From Mesorhizobium loti (GTDB lineage Bacteria > Pseudomonadota > Alphaproteobacteria > Rhizobiales > Rhizobiaceae): a stretch of 64,000 nt of DNA. Location of the stretch: NCBI RefSeq assembly GCF_003148495.1, contig NZ_QGGH01000001.1:764347-828346 (forward strand), read 5' to 3'. The translations under genes and the position numbers were made by a program. Below are positions 33,688-41,794 of the stretch, piece after piece. Numbering within the stretch: the first letter of the stretch is position 1; each line of letters starts with the position of its first letter. The notes beneath the pieces were generated by a model. The model ran no database searches and was not told the origin of the DNA. It saw only the letters and a program-made list of their open reading frames with translations.

Positions 33688-34365
33688 TCACGCGGCAAAG
33701 GCGCCGGCATTCGACCGTTCCATGATCTGTCTCTGCACGGACAAAAGGTGCGCGCGCATTGCGGCCTCCGCCGCTTCGGGATCGCGCTGCGAGATCGCTT
33801 CGGCGATCAGCCGATGCTCGCCGTCGCGCTGGGCGATCCGCTTGGGGCAGGTGGGCGCCGCGGTGCGCGCTACCTTCACCCGCGCATCGACCCCGACCTG
33901 ACGCAGCATCTTGTAGAATTCCGCGGCGAGATGGTTGCGGGCGGCGGCGACGATCGCGAGATGGAAGGCGAAGTCGACCTCACCCGACGGGGCATTCTCC
34001 GGCGTGGTTGCCGCATCGAGGATCCGCGCCGTCTCGAAGGAAGAAGCGCGCAGCGACGCCAACCGGGCAAGGCCCGGCTCCATGATGAGGCGCAATTCCA
34101 GGACCTCGATCGGGTTGGTTACCCTGACCAGTTCCTCGCCATATCTTGGAAGGGCGGTCGGCGCCCGCCTGGCGCGCGCCGGTTTGAGGTCGCCTGAATG
34201 GCGTAGCGCTTCGAGCGCCTTGCGAAGCTGATGGCGCTTTACGCTCAGATGTTCCGCAAGATCGCGCTCGGACGGAAGCTTGCCGCCGCCCTGCTGCAAC
34301 TGGCGGACCGCGGCAATGATGTCGTCGAGATCCGATGGTCCGACCTGCGGCTCGAATGCGTTCAA
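33688..34365 (-). CDS. GntR-family (FCD) regulator, likely repressor of vitamin B6 catabolism
   Basis: A regulator of about 225 residues if the TTG at 34365 is used, which has AGGAG 8 bases upstream. An ATG 57 codons earlier runs through the promoter and is unlikely. The N-terminal winged helix reads LPSERDLAEHLSVKRHQLRKALEALRHSG. The C-terminal FCD ligand domain has EVLELRLIMEPGLARLA, DFAFHLAIVAAARNH and HRLIAEAI, with His/Asp positions that bind a metal and carboxylate ligand. In M. loti the gene in this position (mll6786) represses the B6 degradation genes. It is transcribed with the pyridoxine oxidase gene 43 bases downstream and is divergent from a second GMC gene. Repeated TCAACCAA motifs lie in the gap. 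Confidence 0.8.
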   Translation of the reverse strand: MNAFEPQVGPSDLDDIIAAVRQLQQGGGKLPSERDLAEHLSVKRHQLRKALEALRHSGDLKPARARRAPTALPRYGEELVRVTNPIEVLELRLIMEPGLARLASLRASSFETARILDAATTPENAPSGEVDFAFHLAIVAAARNHLAAEFYKMLRQVGVDARVKVARTAAPTCPKRIAQRDGEHRLIAEAISQRDPEAAEAAMRAHLLSVQRQIMERSNAGAFAA

Positions 34366-34448
34366 AACCAAATCTCCTGTCCGATCGGCAGACCGCCGAC
34401 TCAACGTCCTGACATCATATTGTGACACGAAAACCTGTTCGACGGCAC

Positions 34449-34514
34449 TCAACCAATTCAACCAATCTACAACTGTACGCAATGGTTGACAACACCAGTT
34501 GCGCGATGGTTGAC
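34449..34514. promoter_or_regulatory. Cluster of TCAACCAA-type operator candidates in the divergent promoter
   Basis: Tandem TCAACCAAT occurs at 34449-34457 and 34458-34466. The inverse form is present twice: CGCAATGGTTGAC at 34478-34490 and CGCGATGGTTGAC at 34502-34514. TGGT-N7-ACCA at 34483-34497 has the symmetry usual for GntR/FCD sites. The cluster lies between the GntR gene and the divergent GMC oxidoreductase gene, as expected for an autoregulated repressor. Confidence 0.6.
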
Positions 34515-34569
34515 TGCCTTCGTCGACGGTTGCCATCGCGGCGGGCCGTCTTTCTCCCGAGGATCACGC

Positions 34570-36198
34570 ATGCCGGCTGGCGAAACCTTTGACTACGTCA
34601 TTGTCGGTGCGGGATCGGCCGGCTGCGTGCTGGCGAACCGGTTGAGCGAAGACCCCGCGGTGTCGGTGCTTCTGCTGGAGGCGGGGGATTGGGACCGCGA
34701 TCCGATGATCCACATCCCGCTTGGCTGGGGCAAGATACTGACCGAGCGCCGCCACGACTGGATGTATTTCTGCGAGCCCGAGGCCAATGTCGGCGGACGC
34801 AAGGTCGAATGCGCGCGCGGCAAGGTCATCGGCGGCTCTTCCTCCACCAATGCCATGGCGTATGTACGCGGCAATCGCGGCGATTACGATCGCTGGGCGG
34901 CAAGCGGCCTGACGGACTGGTCGTTCGACAAGGTGCTGCCCTACTTCAAGAAGCAGGAGCGCTGGGAGGCGGGCGAAAGCCGGTATCGTGGCGGCAGCGG
35001 GCCGCTGAACACCCAGTTCTGCCGCTACAAGGATGAACTGATCGATGCCTTCGCCACGGCCAGCCGTGATGCCGGATACCCGCAGACCGACGACTACAAC
35101 GGCGCCATACAGGAAGGCTTCGGCCGCCTGCAGATGACAATTGCGAACGGCCGGCGCTGCTCGACCGCGACCGCCTATCTGCGGCCCGCCATGCGCCGCG
35201 GCAATGTCAAGGTGCTGACCGGCGCGATGGCGACGAAGATCCTGCTGAAGGATGGGCGCGCAACGGGCGTTGCCTATGCCAGAGGCGGGACGAGCCATGA
35301 AGTTCTGGCGCGACGCGAGGTTCTGCTTGCCGGCGGCGTCATCAACACGCCGCAACTGATGATGCTGTCGGGTATAGGCGATAGCGGCGAACTCGCGGCG
35401 CATGGCATCGAGACGAAGGTCGATCGTGCGCAGGTCGGCAAGAATTTGCAGGACCATGTTTCGGTCATCCTGATGTATCGACGCAAACAGCCGGGACCGT
35501 TTCTCAAGATGATGCGGGCCGATCGTATCGGGCTGGATTTCGTCAAGACCTATCTCACCGGAAAGGGCTTTTCGGGAGATGTGCCTGGCGGCGTCGTGGC
35601 ATTCCTGAAAAGCGATGCAAGCCGGCCGCTGCCGGACGTACAGTTGCTTTTCACCGCCGCACCGCTTGGGGCATGGCCTTACATGTCGCCCTTCAAGGCG
35701 CCGTTCGCCGACGGCTTTGCGACCCGTATCGTTGCCGTGCAGCCGGAGAGCCGCGGCAGCGTCAAGCTGGCATCGAGCGATCCGGTCGCCGCGCCGCTGA
35801 TCCACCAGAACTTCCTGTCCTCGCAGCGCGACTGGCAGTCGCTTCGCGCCGGTTTTCGTGTTGCGCGCAACCTTGCCAGCCAGCCGTCCATGGCCCCGTT
35901 CGTTGGCGTGGAATTCTTCCCCGGCCCGAAATGCGAGAGCGACGAAGAGATCGACGAGCATATCCGCAAGACCTCGATCACCGTGCATCATCCGGCCGGC
36001 ACGTGCCGTATGGGTGTCGATGCGGAGTCGGTGGTCGATCCGGAATTGCGGGTGCGGGGCGTTGCCGGACTTCGTGTCGTGGACGCCTCCGTGATGCCGG
36101 ATCTCGTCTGCGGCAACATCAATGCGGCGGTCATCATGATCGCCGAAAAGGCCGTGGATCTGATCCGCAGCCGCGCTCAACAGAGCGTGGCGGCCTGA
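34570..36198 (+). CDS. GMC-family oxidoreductase, candidate 4-pyridoxate dehydrogenase
   Basis: A 542-residue flavoprotein; ATG 34570 with GAGG upstream is preferred over an in-frame ATG at 34486 inside the operator cluster. FAD-binding [18 protein letters not shown] is at residues 13-30, [22 protein letters not shown] near 90, [16 protein letters not shown] near 258 and the catalytic [10 protein letters not shown] near 475. It is in the choline dehydrogenase-like branch, distinct from the pyridoxine oxidase. M. loti 4-pyridoxic acid dehydrogenase (mlr6792) is, to my recollection, also of GMC type and about this size. The context (divergent from the B6 repressor) makes that the best candidate. 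Another alcohol substrate cannot be excluded. Confidence 0.7.
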   Translation: MPAGETFDYVIVGAGSAGCVLANRLSEDPAVSVLLLEAGDWDRDPMIHIPLGWGKILTERRHDWMYFCEPEANVGGRKVECARGKVIGGSSSTNAMAYVRGNRGDYDRWAASGLTDWSFDKVLPYFKKQERWEAGESRYRGGSGPLNTQFCRYKDELIDAFATASRDAGYPQTDDYNGAIQEGFGRLQMTIANGRRCSTATAYLRPAMRRGNVKVLTGAMATKILLKDGRATGVAYARGGTSHEVLARREVLLAGGVINTPQLMMLSGIGDSGELAAHGIETKVDRAQVGKNLQDHVSVILMYRRKQPGPFLKMMRADRIGLDFVKTYLTGKGFSGDVPGGVVAFLKSDASRPLPDVQLLFTAAPLGAWPYMSPFKAPFADGFATRIVAVQPESRGSVKLASSDPVAAPLIHQNFLSSQRDWQSLRAGFRVARNLASQPSMAPFVGVEFFPGPKCESDEEIDEHIRKTSITVHHPAGTCRMGVDAESVVDPELRVRGVAGLRVVDASVMPDLVCGNINAAVIMIAEKAVDLIRSRAQQSVAA

Positions 36199-36485
36199 TA
36201 GCGGTCGCCGGTATGCAACCAAAATCTTTTGGTTGAGATAAAAATCTGTGTTGGTTGGACTGCCGCGTGAGCCTGCGCGGCCGTGGCGGGTAGGCTTCAT
36301 TACGCCTTTCTGAGTGCATTTTGTGCGAATTTTGACCATCTATGCCCATTTTTAGGCATTTGCCTGCCGAAAATGCATCTCAACCAAAAACTTATAAATT
36401 TCGCAATTTGGGGATTGTCGAGCAAAACCAATGCGAATACGGTTGAGTTGGTTAGAAGCATTTTCTTCGTGACGAGAGGTCCGAT
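36199..36485. promoter_or_regulatory. Promoter region of the cupin dioxygenase operon with TTGGTTGA motifs
   Basis: This 287-base AT-rich gap holds a near-perfect 20-base palindrome CAACCAAAA-TC-TTTTGGTTG at 36216-36235. CTCAACCAAAA is at 36379-36389 (the inverse of TTTTGGTTGAG at 36227-36237). TTGGTTGG lies near 36251, and GGTTGAGTTGGTTA at 36441-36454, 32 bases before the start codon. The 36216 palindrome could also end the GMC transcript. The shared motif ties this promoter to the GntR site cluster at 34449-34514. Confidence 0.55.
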
Positions 36486-37637
36486 ATGTCCCTGGCGCAA
36501 CCAGCTAACGATGTGCTCACCAACAAGAAGGCAGCACTCAAGGGCCTCTATGACGCCCTCTATGCGAAAAACATGTTTCCGTTCTGGGCGACGTCGGAAG
36601 GCGTCGACCATGACGAGATCAAGCAGCTGATGGCGACGTCGAAGGCCGTTCCCTTCGTGTGGTCCTATTCGGACATCGAGCCGCTGCTGCAGCGCGCCGC
36701 CGAACTGGTGACCATGGACGACAGCGAGCGCCGTTCGCTGATCCTGGTCAATCCTGGACTTGCACCCAAGCGTGCATCGGTCAGCACCATGTACACCGCC
36801 TACCGCCTGAATGATCCCGACGAGATCATGCCGCCGCACAAGCACTCGCCGAGCGCCATCCGCTTCGGCCTGACCGGCAAGGGCAACTTCACCGGCGTCG
36901 AGGGCGAAGACGTGGTCTTCGGCCCGGGCGACATGGTGCTGACGCCCAACGACGCCTGGCACAATCATGGCACCGTGGGCGGCGAGCAGGCAGTCAACCT
37001 GTCGGTGCTCGACCTGCCGCTGGTCGAAACGCTGCATGCCGTCCATTTCGACCACAAATACACCGAGATGGTCGACGGCAAGGAAGTCGAGAAGAAGGTG
37101 CAGACCGCCCGCTATCCGAGCGACTACTCACAGCGCATCTATGGTGAGGGCGGCCTGATGCCGCGTTTCGTCGACCACAAGCGCGGCGGCGGCCTGTCGT
37201 CGCCCATGTATGTCTATCGCTGGGAGAAGATGGAAGCGGTCCTCGATGCCCACAAGGATTGGGATGGCGACCCTCATGAAGGCATCGTCATCGACTATGT
37301 CGATCCGACCACTGGCGGCCCGGTCTTCCACACCATCAATTTCTACGTGCAGATGCTGCGCCCCGGTGAGAAGACCTTGCCGCAGCGCGAGACGGCCAGC
37401 CTGCTTTTGGCGCCGTTCCGCGGCAACGGCCATTCAATCATCGACGGCAAACGCTATGACTGGAACCAGTTCGACACCATCGCCATACCCGGCGGTTCCT
37501 GGGTCGAACATGTCAACGGCTCGTCGAGCGAGCCGGTGATCTTCTTCGGCGCCACCGATGCGCCGACGCAGAAGGCGCTGCTCCTCTACAAGCGCTGGGG
37601 CCGCAACCAGGCCGGCGATCTGCTCCGCCTCGTCTAG
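36486..37637 (+). CDS. Gentisate/salicylate 1,2-dioxygenase-family cupin, candidate pyridine-ring-cleaving enzyme
   Basis: A 383-residue bicupin of the gentisate 1,2-dioxygenase family, full length for that family. The N-terminal cupin has the Fe(II) ligands His118 and His120 (PPHKHSPSAIRF) and His159 (DAWHNHG), with the conserved Arg126 that binds substrate in this family. The second cupin (about 270-365) lacks metal ligands, as usual. Family members cleave the ring between a hydroxyl-bearing and a carboxyl-bearing carbon; salicylate 1,2-dioxygenase does this with only one hydroxyl. 4-Pyridoxate and its oxidised form HMPDC are pyridine analogues of salicylate, and the gene lies inside the B6 island. 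So pyridine-ring cleavage is a reasonable but unproven role. Shine-Dalgarno: GAGAGG. Confidence 0.8.
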   Translation: MSLAQPANDVLTNKKAALKGLYDALYAKNMFPFWATSEGVDHDEIKQLMATSKAVPFVWSYSDIEPLLQRAAELVTMDDSERRSLILVNPGLAPKRASVSTMYTAYRLNDPDEIMPPHKHSPSAIRFGLTGKGNFTGVEGEDVVFGPGDMVLTPNDAWHNHGTVGGEQAVNLSVLDLPLVETLHAVHFDHKYTEMVDGKEVEKKVQTARYPSDYSQRIYGEGGLMPRFVDHKRGGGLSSPMYVYRWEKMEAVLDAHKDWDGDPHEGIVIDYVDPTTGGPVFHTINFYVQMLRPGEKTLPQRETASLLLAPFRGNGHSIIDGKRYDWNQFDTIAIPGGSWVEHVNGSSSEPVIFFGATDAPTQKALLLYKRWGRNQAGDLLRLV

Positions 37638-37657
37638 TCCAGTCCTTCGGCAAGCAC

Positions 37658-37684
37658 TGTCCCGCCGCCAATGGCGGCGGGACA
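37658..37684 (+). promoter_or_regulatory. Strong hairpin just before the LVIVD-repeat gene
   Basis: TGTCCCGCCGCC (37658-37669) and GGCGGCGGGACA (37673-37684) form a perfect 12-base-pair stem with a 3-base loop. It ends four bases before the ATG at 37689 and would cover the purine-rich GGCGGCGGGA that could serve as ribosome-binding site. It has no T-run, so it probably stabilises the upstream dioxygenase mRNA or limits translation of the next gene. Confidence 0.6.
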
Positions 37685-37688
37685 TCGA

Positions 37689-38846
37689 ATGACGTTTCAG
37701 CAGCAAGGGCGTATGCATTTGGTTTCGGCGTTCAACACCAAGCAGATCGGCCACGTCGACTGCCCAGGCGGCGGCCAGGTCTGGGTCGACGGCAACATCC
37801 TTTATATCGGCCACATGCGGCCGCCGAGCGGCACGACGCTGGTCGACATTTCCGACCCGCGCAATCCGCGCAAGATAGCCACGATCGATGTTCCGCCAGG
37901 CTGGCACTCGCACAAGGTGCGCGCCAAGGACGGGCTGATGATCATTAACCACGAGCGCTTTGGTGATGCCGGCCCGGCCGATTTCGGCGGCGGACTGGCG
38001 CTCTACGACACCACCAAGCCGGCACAGCCCAAGCTCATCTCGAAGTGGATAACCGGCGGCAAGGGCGTCCACCGCTACGACTTCGACGGCCGTTACGTCT
38101 ACATCTCGCCGACCGCCGACGGTTATGTCGGCAATATCGTGATGATCCTCGACCTGATCGATCCCACGAAGCCGGTCGAGGTCGGACGCTGGTGGATACC
38201 CGGCCAGTGGACCGGCGGCGGCGAAGAATACCCCTGGCATGACTATGTCACGCCGCGTTGCCACCATCCGCTGCGCATGGGCGACCGGCTCTTTGTCAGC
38301 TACTGGCATCACGGCCTGTTCATCCTCGACATTTCGGACATCACCAAGCCGAAGCTGATCTCGCACGTCAATTCGAGCCCAAGCTTTCCGCATCCCACCC
38401 ACACCTGCCTGCCGATTCCACAGCCGCTCAAGGGCCGCAACATCATGGTGGTGGCGGACGAGGACGTCGCCAAACTCCGCCCTTCGCCGCCGGCCTTTAC
38501 CTGGATCTACGACATCACCGACGAGACCAACCCGTTGCCGATCTCGACCTTCCAGGTGCCGGGCCTTGACCCGGACGGCGCGCCGCAACCGCCGATGACG
38601 GGCTGCCATCAGCCTTCCGAACGGTTCAAGGGCACGATCATTCCGTTTGCGTGGTTCGCGCAGGGGCTGCGGCTGGTCGACATCGCCGACCCGTTCGCGC
38701 CAAAGGAAGTCGGCCATTTCATGCCCGACGCGCCGGAGGGGGCGGAGCGTTCCTCGTCCAACGACGTGACCATCGACGACCGCGGCATCGTCTATCTGAT
38801 CGATCGCATTCGCGGCGTCGACATCATCGAAACCAGTGTTCTCTAG
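37689..38846 (+). CDS. LVIVD-repeat beta-propeller protein
   Basis: About 385 residues from the ATG at 37689; an ATG at 37671 sits in the hairpin loop and is less likely. At least six LVIVD-type blades are visible: LVDISDPRNPRKIATID, LYDTTKPAQPKLISKW, ILDLIDPTKPVEVGRWW, ILDISDITKPKLISHV, IYDITDETNPLPISTF and LVDIADPFAPKEVGHF. No signal peptide is seen, so it is probably cytoplasmic. Between blades are many conserved-looking His, Trp and Cys residues (GWHSHK, WHDY, CHHPL, HPTHTCLP, GCHQP), which could hold a metal. The function of these proteins is unknown. Its position between the cupin dioxygenase and RidA genes ties it to the same pathway. Confidence 0.75.
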   Translation: MTFQQQGRMHLVSAFNTKQIGHVDCPGGGQVWVDGNILYIGHMRPPSGTTLVDISDPRNPRKIATIDVPPGWHSHKVRAKDGLMIINHERFGDAGPADFGGGLALYDTTKPAQPKLISKWITGGKGVHRYDFDGRYVYISPTADGYVGNIVMILDLIDPTKPVEVGRWWIPGQWTGGGEEYPWHDYVTPRCHHPLRMGDRLFVSYWHHGLFILDISDITKPKLISHVNSSPSFPHPTHTCLPIPQPLKGRNIMVVADEDVAKLRPSPPAFTWIYDITDETNPLPISTFQVPGLDPDGAPQPPMTGCHQPSERFKGTIIPFAWFAQGLRLVDIADPFAPKEVGHFMPDAPEGAERSSSNDVTIDDRGIVYLIDRIRGVDIIETSVL

Positions 38847-38855
38847 GAGCAGGCA

Positions 38856-39263
38856 TTGAGCGACAGCACGCGAAAATCCGCCAGCCACTACGCAATCGGC
38901 AACAAGAACCCGAACCTGCCGTTTCATCCGGCGGTGCGTGCCGGCGATTTCATCTTCGTCTCGGGCCAGGTGCCGAAGGACGAGAACAACAACATGATCA
39001 GCGGCACGATCGAGGAAGAGACGCTGGCCACGCTGAAGACCATCGCGCGCGTCATCGCGCATGAAGGCGCGACGCTGTCGGATGTCGTGCGGATCACCAC
39101 CTATCTCGAGGATACGCGCGATTTCGGCCGCTACAACAAAGCGTTCCTCGAAGGGATCGGCGACGCCGTCCTGGCGCGCACGACCGTCGAGGCAAAGGCG
39201 GTCATCAACACCAAGATCGAAATGGACGCCATCGTCTACAAGCCGCTGCCGGCGGGCAAGTAG
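38856..39263 (+). CDS. RidA-family enamine/imine deaminase
   Basis: A 135-residue RidA/YjgF/UK114 protein starting at TTG 38856, with AGGAG at 38845-38849 overlapping the stop of the previous gene. Family landmarks are FVSGQVP near residue 35, LSDVVRITTYLEDTRDF near 75, YNKAFLEGI near 93, the substrate-carboxylate Arg108 (LARTTVE) and Glu122 (KIEMDAIVY). RidA enzymes trimerise and hydrolyse reactive 2-imino/enamino acids such as 2-iminopropanoate to ketoacids and ammonia. In this operon the enzyme may handle the nitrogen released after opening of the pyridine ring, a role similar to that of RidA-like deaminases in other N-heterocycle pathways. Confidence 0.85.
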   Translation: MSDSTRKSASHYAIGNKNPNLPFHPAVRAGDFIFVSGQVPKDENNNMISGTIEEETLATLKTIARVIAHEGATLSDVVRITTYLEDTRDFGRYNKAFLEGIGDAVLARTTVEAKAVINTKIEMDAIVYKPLPAGK

Positions 39264-39289
39264 GCCTTGGACACAATCGAGGAGACGAC

Positions 39290-39910
39290 ATGTACAAGCT
39301 GTTAGGCCGCCAGACATCAGGCAACGTCCAGAAGGTGCTCTTCATGCTCGAGGAGCTTGGCGCTGCATATACGCGCGAGGACTACGGCCGCCAGTTCGAG
39401 AACACGCAGACGGCGGAATACAAGGCGCTCAACCCGACCTCCAAGGTGCCGACGCTGGTCGACGGCGACACCGTGATCTGGGAGTCCAACACCATATTGC
39501 GCTATCTCGCGGCATCCGGCGGCGAACAGTTGATTGGCGCCACACCCGCGGAAAAGACCGAGGTCGAGCGCTGGATGGACTTCCTGCTGGCGGCGGTCAA
39601 TCCGGGCTACCTGGCGGCCTTCAAAGGCGCCAAGCTGACACCCGAGGAGCAGACCGCCGAATACAAGGAACAAGTGAAGGATCTTGTCGCGCAGCTCAAG
39701 ATCGTCGACGGCCACCTGGCCGGCAAGGACTTCCTGGCGCTCGGCAAGCTGACGCTTGCCGACATCGCCTGCGCGCCGATCCTGAAGCGCTGCGTCGACT
39801 TCAAGATCGACCGGCCGTCGATGCCCGATCTGGAGCGCTGGGTGGCCGCGATCGCCGCTCGGCCGGCCTTCAAGGCGGCAACCACTGCTGCTCCCGCAAA
39901 GGCGGCATGA
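39290..39910 (+). CDS. Glutathione S-transferase family protein
   Basis: A 206-residue GST. The thioredoxin-like N-terminal domain has MYKLLGRQTSGNVQKVLFML with Ser/Asn candidates for thiol activation, the cis-Pro motif KVPTLVDGD near residue 55 and WESNTILRYL near 65. An all-helical C-terminal domain follows with the N-capping box LTLADIACAP near 150. The ATG at 39290 has GGAGACG upstream. In gentisate and salicylate pathways a GST-fold isomerase (maleylpyruvate isomerase) acts right after the ring-cleaving cupin, so a GSH-dependent isomerisation of the cleavage product is plausible. Its 3' end overlaps the next start as ATGA. Confidence 0.85.
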   Translation: MYKLLGRQTSGNVQKVLFMLEELGAAYTREDYGRQFENTQTAEYKALNPTSKVPTLVDGDTVIWESNTILRYLAASGGEQLIGATPAEKTEVERWMDFLLAAVNPGYLAAFKGAKLTPEEQTAEYKEQVKDLVAQLKIVDGHLAGKDFLALGKLTLADIACAPILKRCVDFKIDRPSMPDLERWVAAIAARPAFKAATTAAPAKAA

Positions 39911-40839
39911 TGATCAAGCGCGCCGCTCTCATCGGACTGGGAACGATGGGTCCAGGCATCGCCGCGCGGCTTTCGCGCGGCGGGCTCGATGTCACGGCGT
40001 ATGATGTTTCGCAGGCATCGGTCGAGCGTGCCCGCGGCATGCTTGATCTCGCCGGCGGCGTGCTCGACCGTCTCGACATCAAGGCGCCGGGGACGGGCGC
40101 CGGCAGCGTGCGTTTCGTCGAGACGCTCGCCGAGGCCGTCGACGGCGCCGAACTGGTGATCGAGAATGTGCCCGAGAATATCGACATCAAGGCGCAGACC
40201 TATCGTGACATCGATCCGCTGATCGGCCCGTCCGTCATCGTCGCTTCCGACACGTCGGGCATCCCGATCACCAAGCTGCAGGCGCATATCTCGCACCCCG
40301 AGCGGATGGTCGGAATGCACTGGTCGAACCCGCCGCACATCATCCCGATGATCGAGGTGATCGGCGGCGAAAAGACCGCGCCAGAAACGGTGGCGACGAT
40401 CCGCGACCTCATTCGCTCGATCGGCCTGCTGCCGGTGGTGGTGAAGAAGGACGTTCCGGGCTTCGTCGAGAACCGCGTGCTCTATGCGCTGTTGCGCGAA
40501 GCGGTCGACCTTGTCGAGCGCGGCGTCATCGAACCGGAAGATCTCGACACCTGCGTGTCCTGGGGCATCGGCTACAAGATCGCCGTCATCGGCCCGATGG
40601 CGCTGCTCGATATGGCGGGGCTGGATATCTACAAATCCGTCTCGTCCTTCCTGAATGCCGATCTCTCCAACCGCGACGATGTCGCGCCGATGGTGCTGGA
40701 GAAGACGGCTGCGTCGAAGTTCGGCATCAAGACGGGCGAGGGCATGTTTGCCTACACGCCCGAGCAGACAAAGGCGCTGCAAGGCGAACGGGCGCGCAAG
40801 CTCGTCGCGGTGCGGCGCATCCTGGAAGGCCGGGAGTAG
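39907..40839 (+). CDS. 3-Hydroxyacyl-CoA dehydrogenase-family protein, candidate FHMPC dehydrogenase
   Basis: A 310-residue NAD-dependent enzyme whose ATG overlaps the GST stop (ATGA). The Rossmann motif GLGTMGPGIAARL is at residues 10-22. The HADH catalytic pair is His138 and Glu150 in GMHWSNPPHIIPMIEVI, followed by VPGFVENRVLYALL and the helical C-terminal domain. M. loti 5-formyl-3-hydroxy-2-methylpyridine-4-carboxylate dehydrogenase (mlr6793) belongs to this unusual HADH branch, has the same length and, as far as I recall, very similar motifs. It oxidises the aldehyde FHMPC to the dicarboxylate HMPDC. The location in the B6 island agrees. A true beta-oxidation role is unlikely without CoA genes nearby. 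Confidence 0.75.
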   Translation: MMIKRAALIGLGTMGPGIAARLSRGGLDVTAYDVSQASVERARGMLDLAGGVLDRLDIKAPGTGAGSVRFVETLAEAVDGAELVIENVPENIDIKAQTYRDIDPLIGPSVIVASDTSGIPITKLQAHISHPERMVGMHWSNPPHIIPMIEVIGGEKTAPETVATIRDLIRSIGLLPVVVKKDVPGFVENRVLYALLREAVDLVERGVIEPEDLDTCVSWGIGYKIAVIGPMALLDMAGLDIYKSVSSFLNADLSNRDDVAPMVLEKTAASKFGIKTGEGMFAYTPEQTKALQGERARKLVAVRRILEGRE

Positions 40840-40963
40840 CCAATGTCACATGGTGCGCAGAGGGCAGGCCGGTTTGAGGAGTTCCACCGGTCGGCTGTTT
40901 GTGTGAAGGGCGCCTTCGCAATGGCGCGGGTGCGGCCGACGACAGCGCGCGAGGTGACAAGCC

Positions 40964-41794
40964 ATGCGCATTGAAACCATTCGAGCTGCCGGCGACAGGC
41001 CGGCCCATATCCGCCATGACGACCTGATCTCCGCCAAGGGCATTTCGGTGGTCATCGCCCGGCAGCTGATCCTCCAAAACATCGATCTTTCCGTGCCAAA
41101 GGGGTCGTTTGTCTCCCTTATCGGTCCTTCCGGTTGCGGCAAGAGCACCTTGCTCAAGGTGCTGGCCGGCCTGGTGCAGCCGACCCAGGGCAGCGTTTCG
41201 ATCGCCGGGCTCGCGCCGGTCGAGGCGGCGCGCAAGCGCATGATCGGCCTCGTCTTTCAGGACGCCAATTTGCTCCCCTGGAAGAACGCCGTCGACAATG
41301 CCTCGATGCTGCTCGGCATCGCCGACAAGTCGCTGTCGCGCTCGGATCTGCGCGCGCGCGGCCAGGAGATGCTGGAACTGGTGGGGCTCGGCGATAGCGC
41401 CCACAAGCGCCCAAACGAGCTGTCGGGCGGCATGCGGCAGCGGGTCGCCATCGCACGGGCCCTGGCGCTCGACCCGGCGGTGCTGCTGATGGACGAACCG
41501 TTCGGCGCGCTCGACGCAATCACCCGCGATTCCATGGGCCAGTCGCTGCTGGAGATCTGGCAGCGTACCGGCAAGACGATCGTGCTCGTCACCCATTCCA
41601 TCGACGAGGCCATCCATCTGTCGCGCCATGTTCACGTTCTGGGGATCAAGCCAGGGCGGATCACCGAGAGCCTCGACATTGCGCTGCCTTATCCGCGCGA
41701 CCTGTCGGTCACCGAAGATCCGGAGTTCGTCAGGCTGGTGGTTCAGTTGCGGACGATGCTGCGCTCCAGCCATCAACCGGGAGGCGCGTCTTGA
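40964..41794 (+). CDS. NitT/TauT-type ABC transporter ATP-binding protein
   Basis: A 276-residue ATPase of the nitrate/sulfonate/taurine/thiamine-precursor importer group. Walker A is GPSGCGKST near residue 50, the signature is LSGGMRQR near 155 and Walker B is VLLMDEPFGALDA near 175, followed by the THSIDEA switch. The 124-base gap upstream shows no clear terminator, so it may share the transcript with the dehydrogenase gene. Its 3' end overlaps the permease start by four bases (TTGA). Energises uptake of the ligand of the 42646 protein. Confidence 0.88.
   Translation: MRIETIRAAGDRPAHIRHDDLISAKGISVVIARQLILQNIDLSVPKGSFVSLIGPSGCGKSTLLKVLAGLVQPTQGSVSIAGLAPVEAARKRMIGLVFQDANLLPWKNAVDNASMLLGIADKSLSRSDLRARGQEMLELVGLGDSAHKRPNELSGGMRQRVAIARALALDPAVLLMDEPFGALDAITRDSMGQSLLEIWQRTGKTIVLVTHSIDEAIHLSRHVHVLGIKPGRITESLDIALPYPRDLSVTEDPEFVRLVVQLRTMLRSSHQPGGAS

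Noticed and set aside
34564..36339. Long open frame (591 codons) on the minus strand opposite the GMC oxidoreductase gene
   Set aside because: It is a mirror frame of a high-GC gene; its translation is Arg/His/Gln-rich without domain features, while the plus strand encodes a clear flavoprotein.
36486..37637. Simple assignment to benzenoid gentisate degradation
   Set aside because: No fumarylpyruvate hydrolase or gentisate-forming monooxygenase gene is present, and all surrounding recognisable catabolic genes concern B6. It is kept only as the alternative.
37434..39317. Long minus-strand open frame (627 codons) opposite the LVIVD and RidA genes
   Set aside because: It spans several well-supported plus-strand genes, and its composition is typical of antisense GC-rich frames.
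39907..40839. Beta-oxidation 3-hydroxyacyl-CoA dehydrogenase
   Set aside because: There are no thiolase or enoyl-CoA hydratase genes nearby, and the length and branch fit FHMPC dehydrogenase in a B6 island better.
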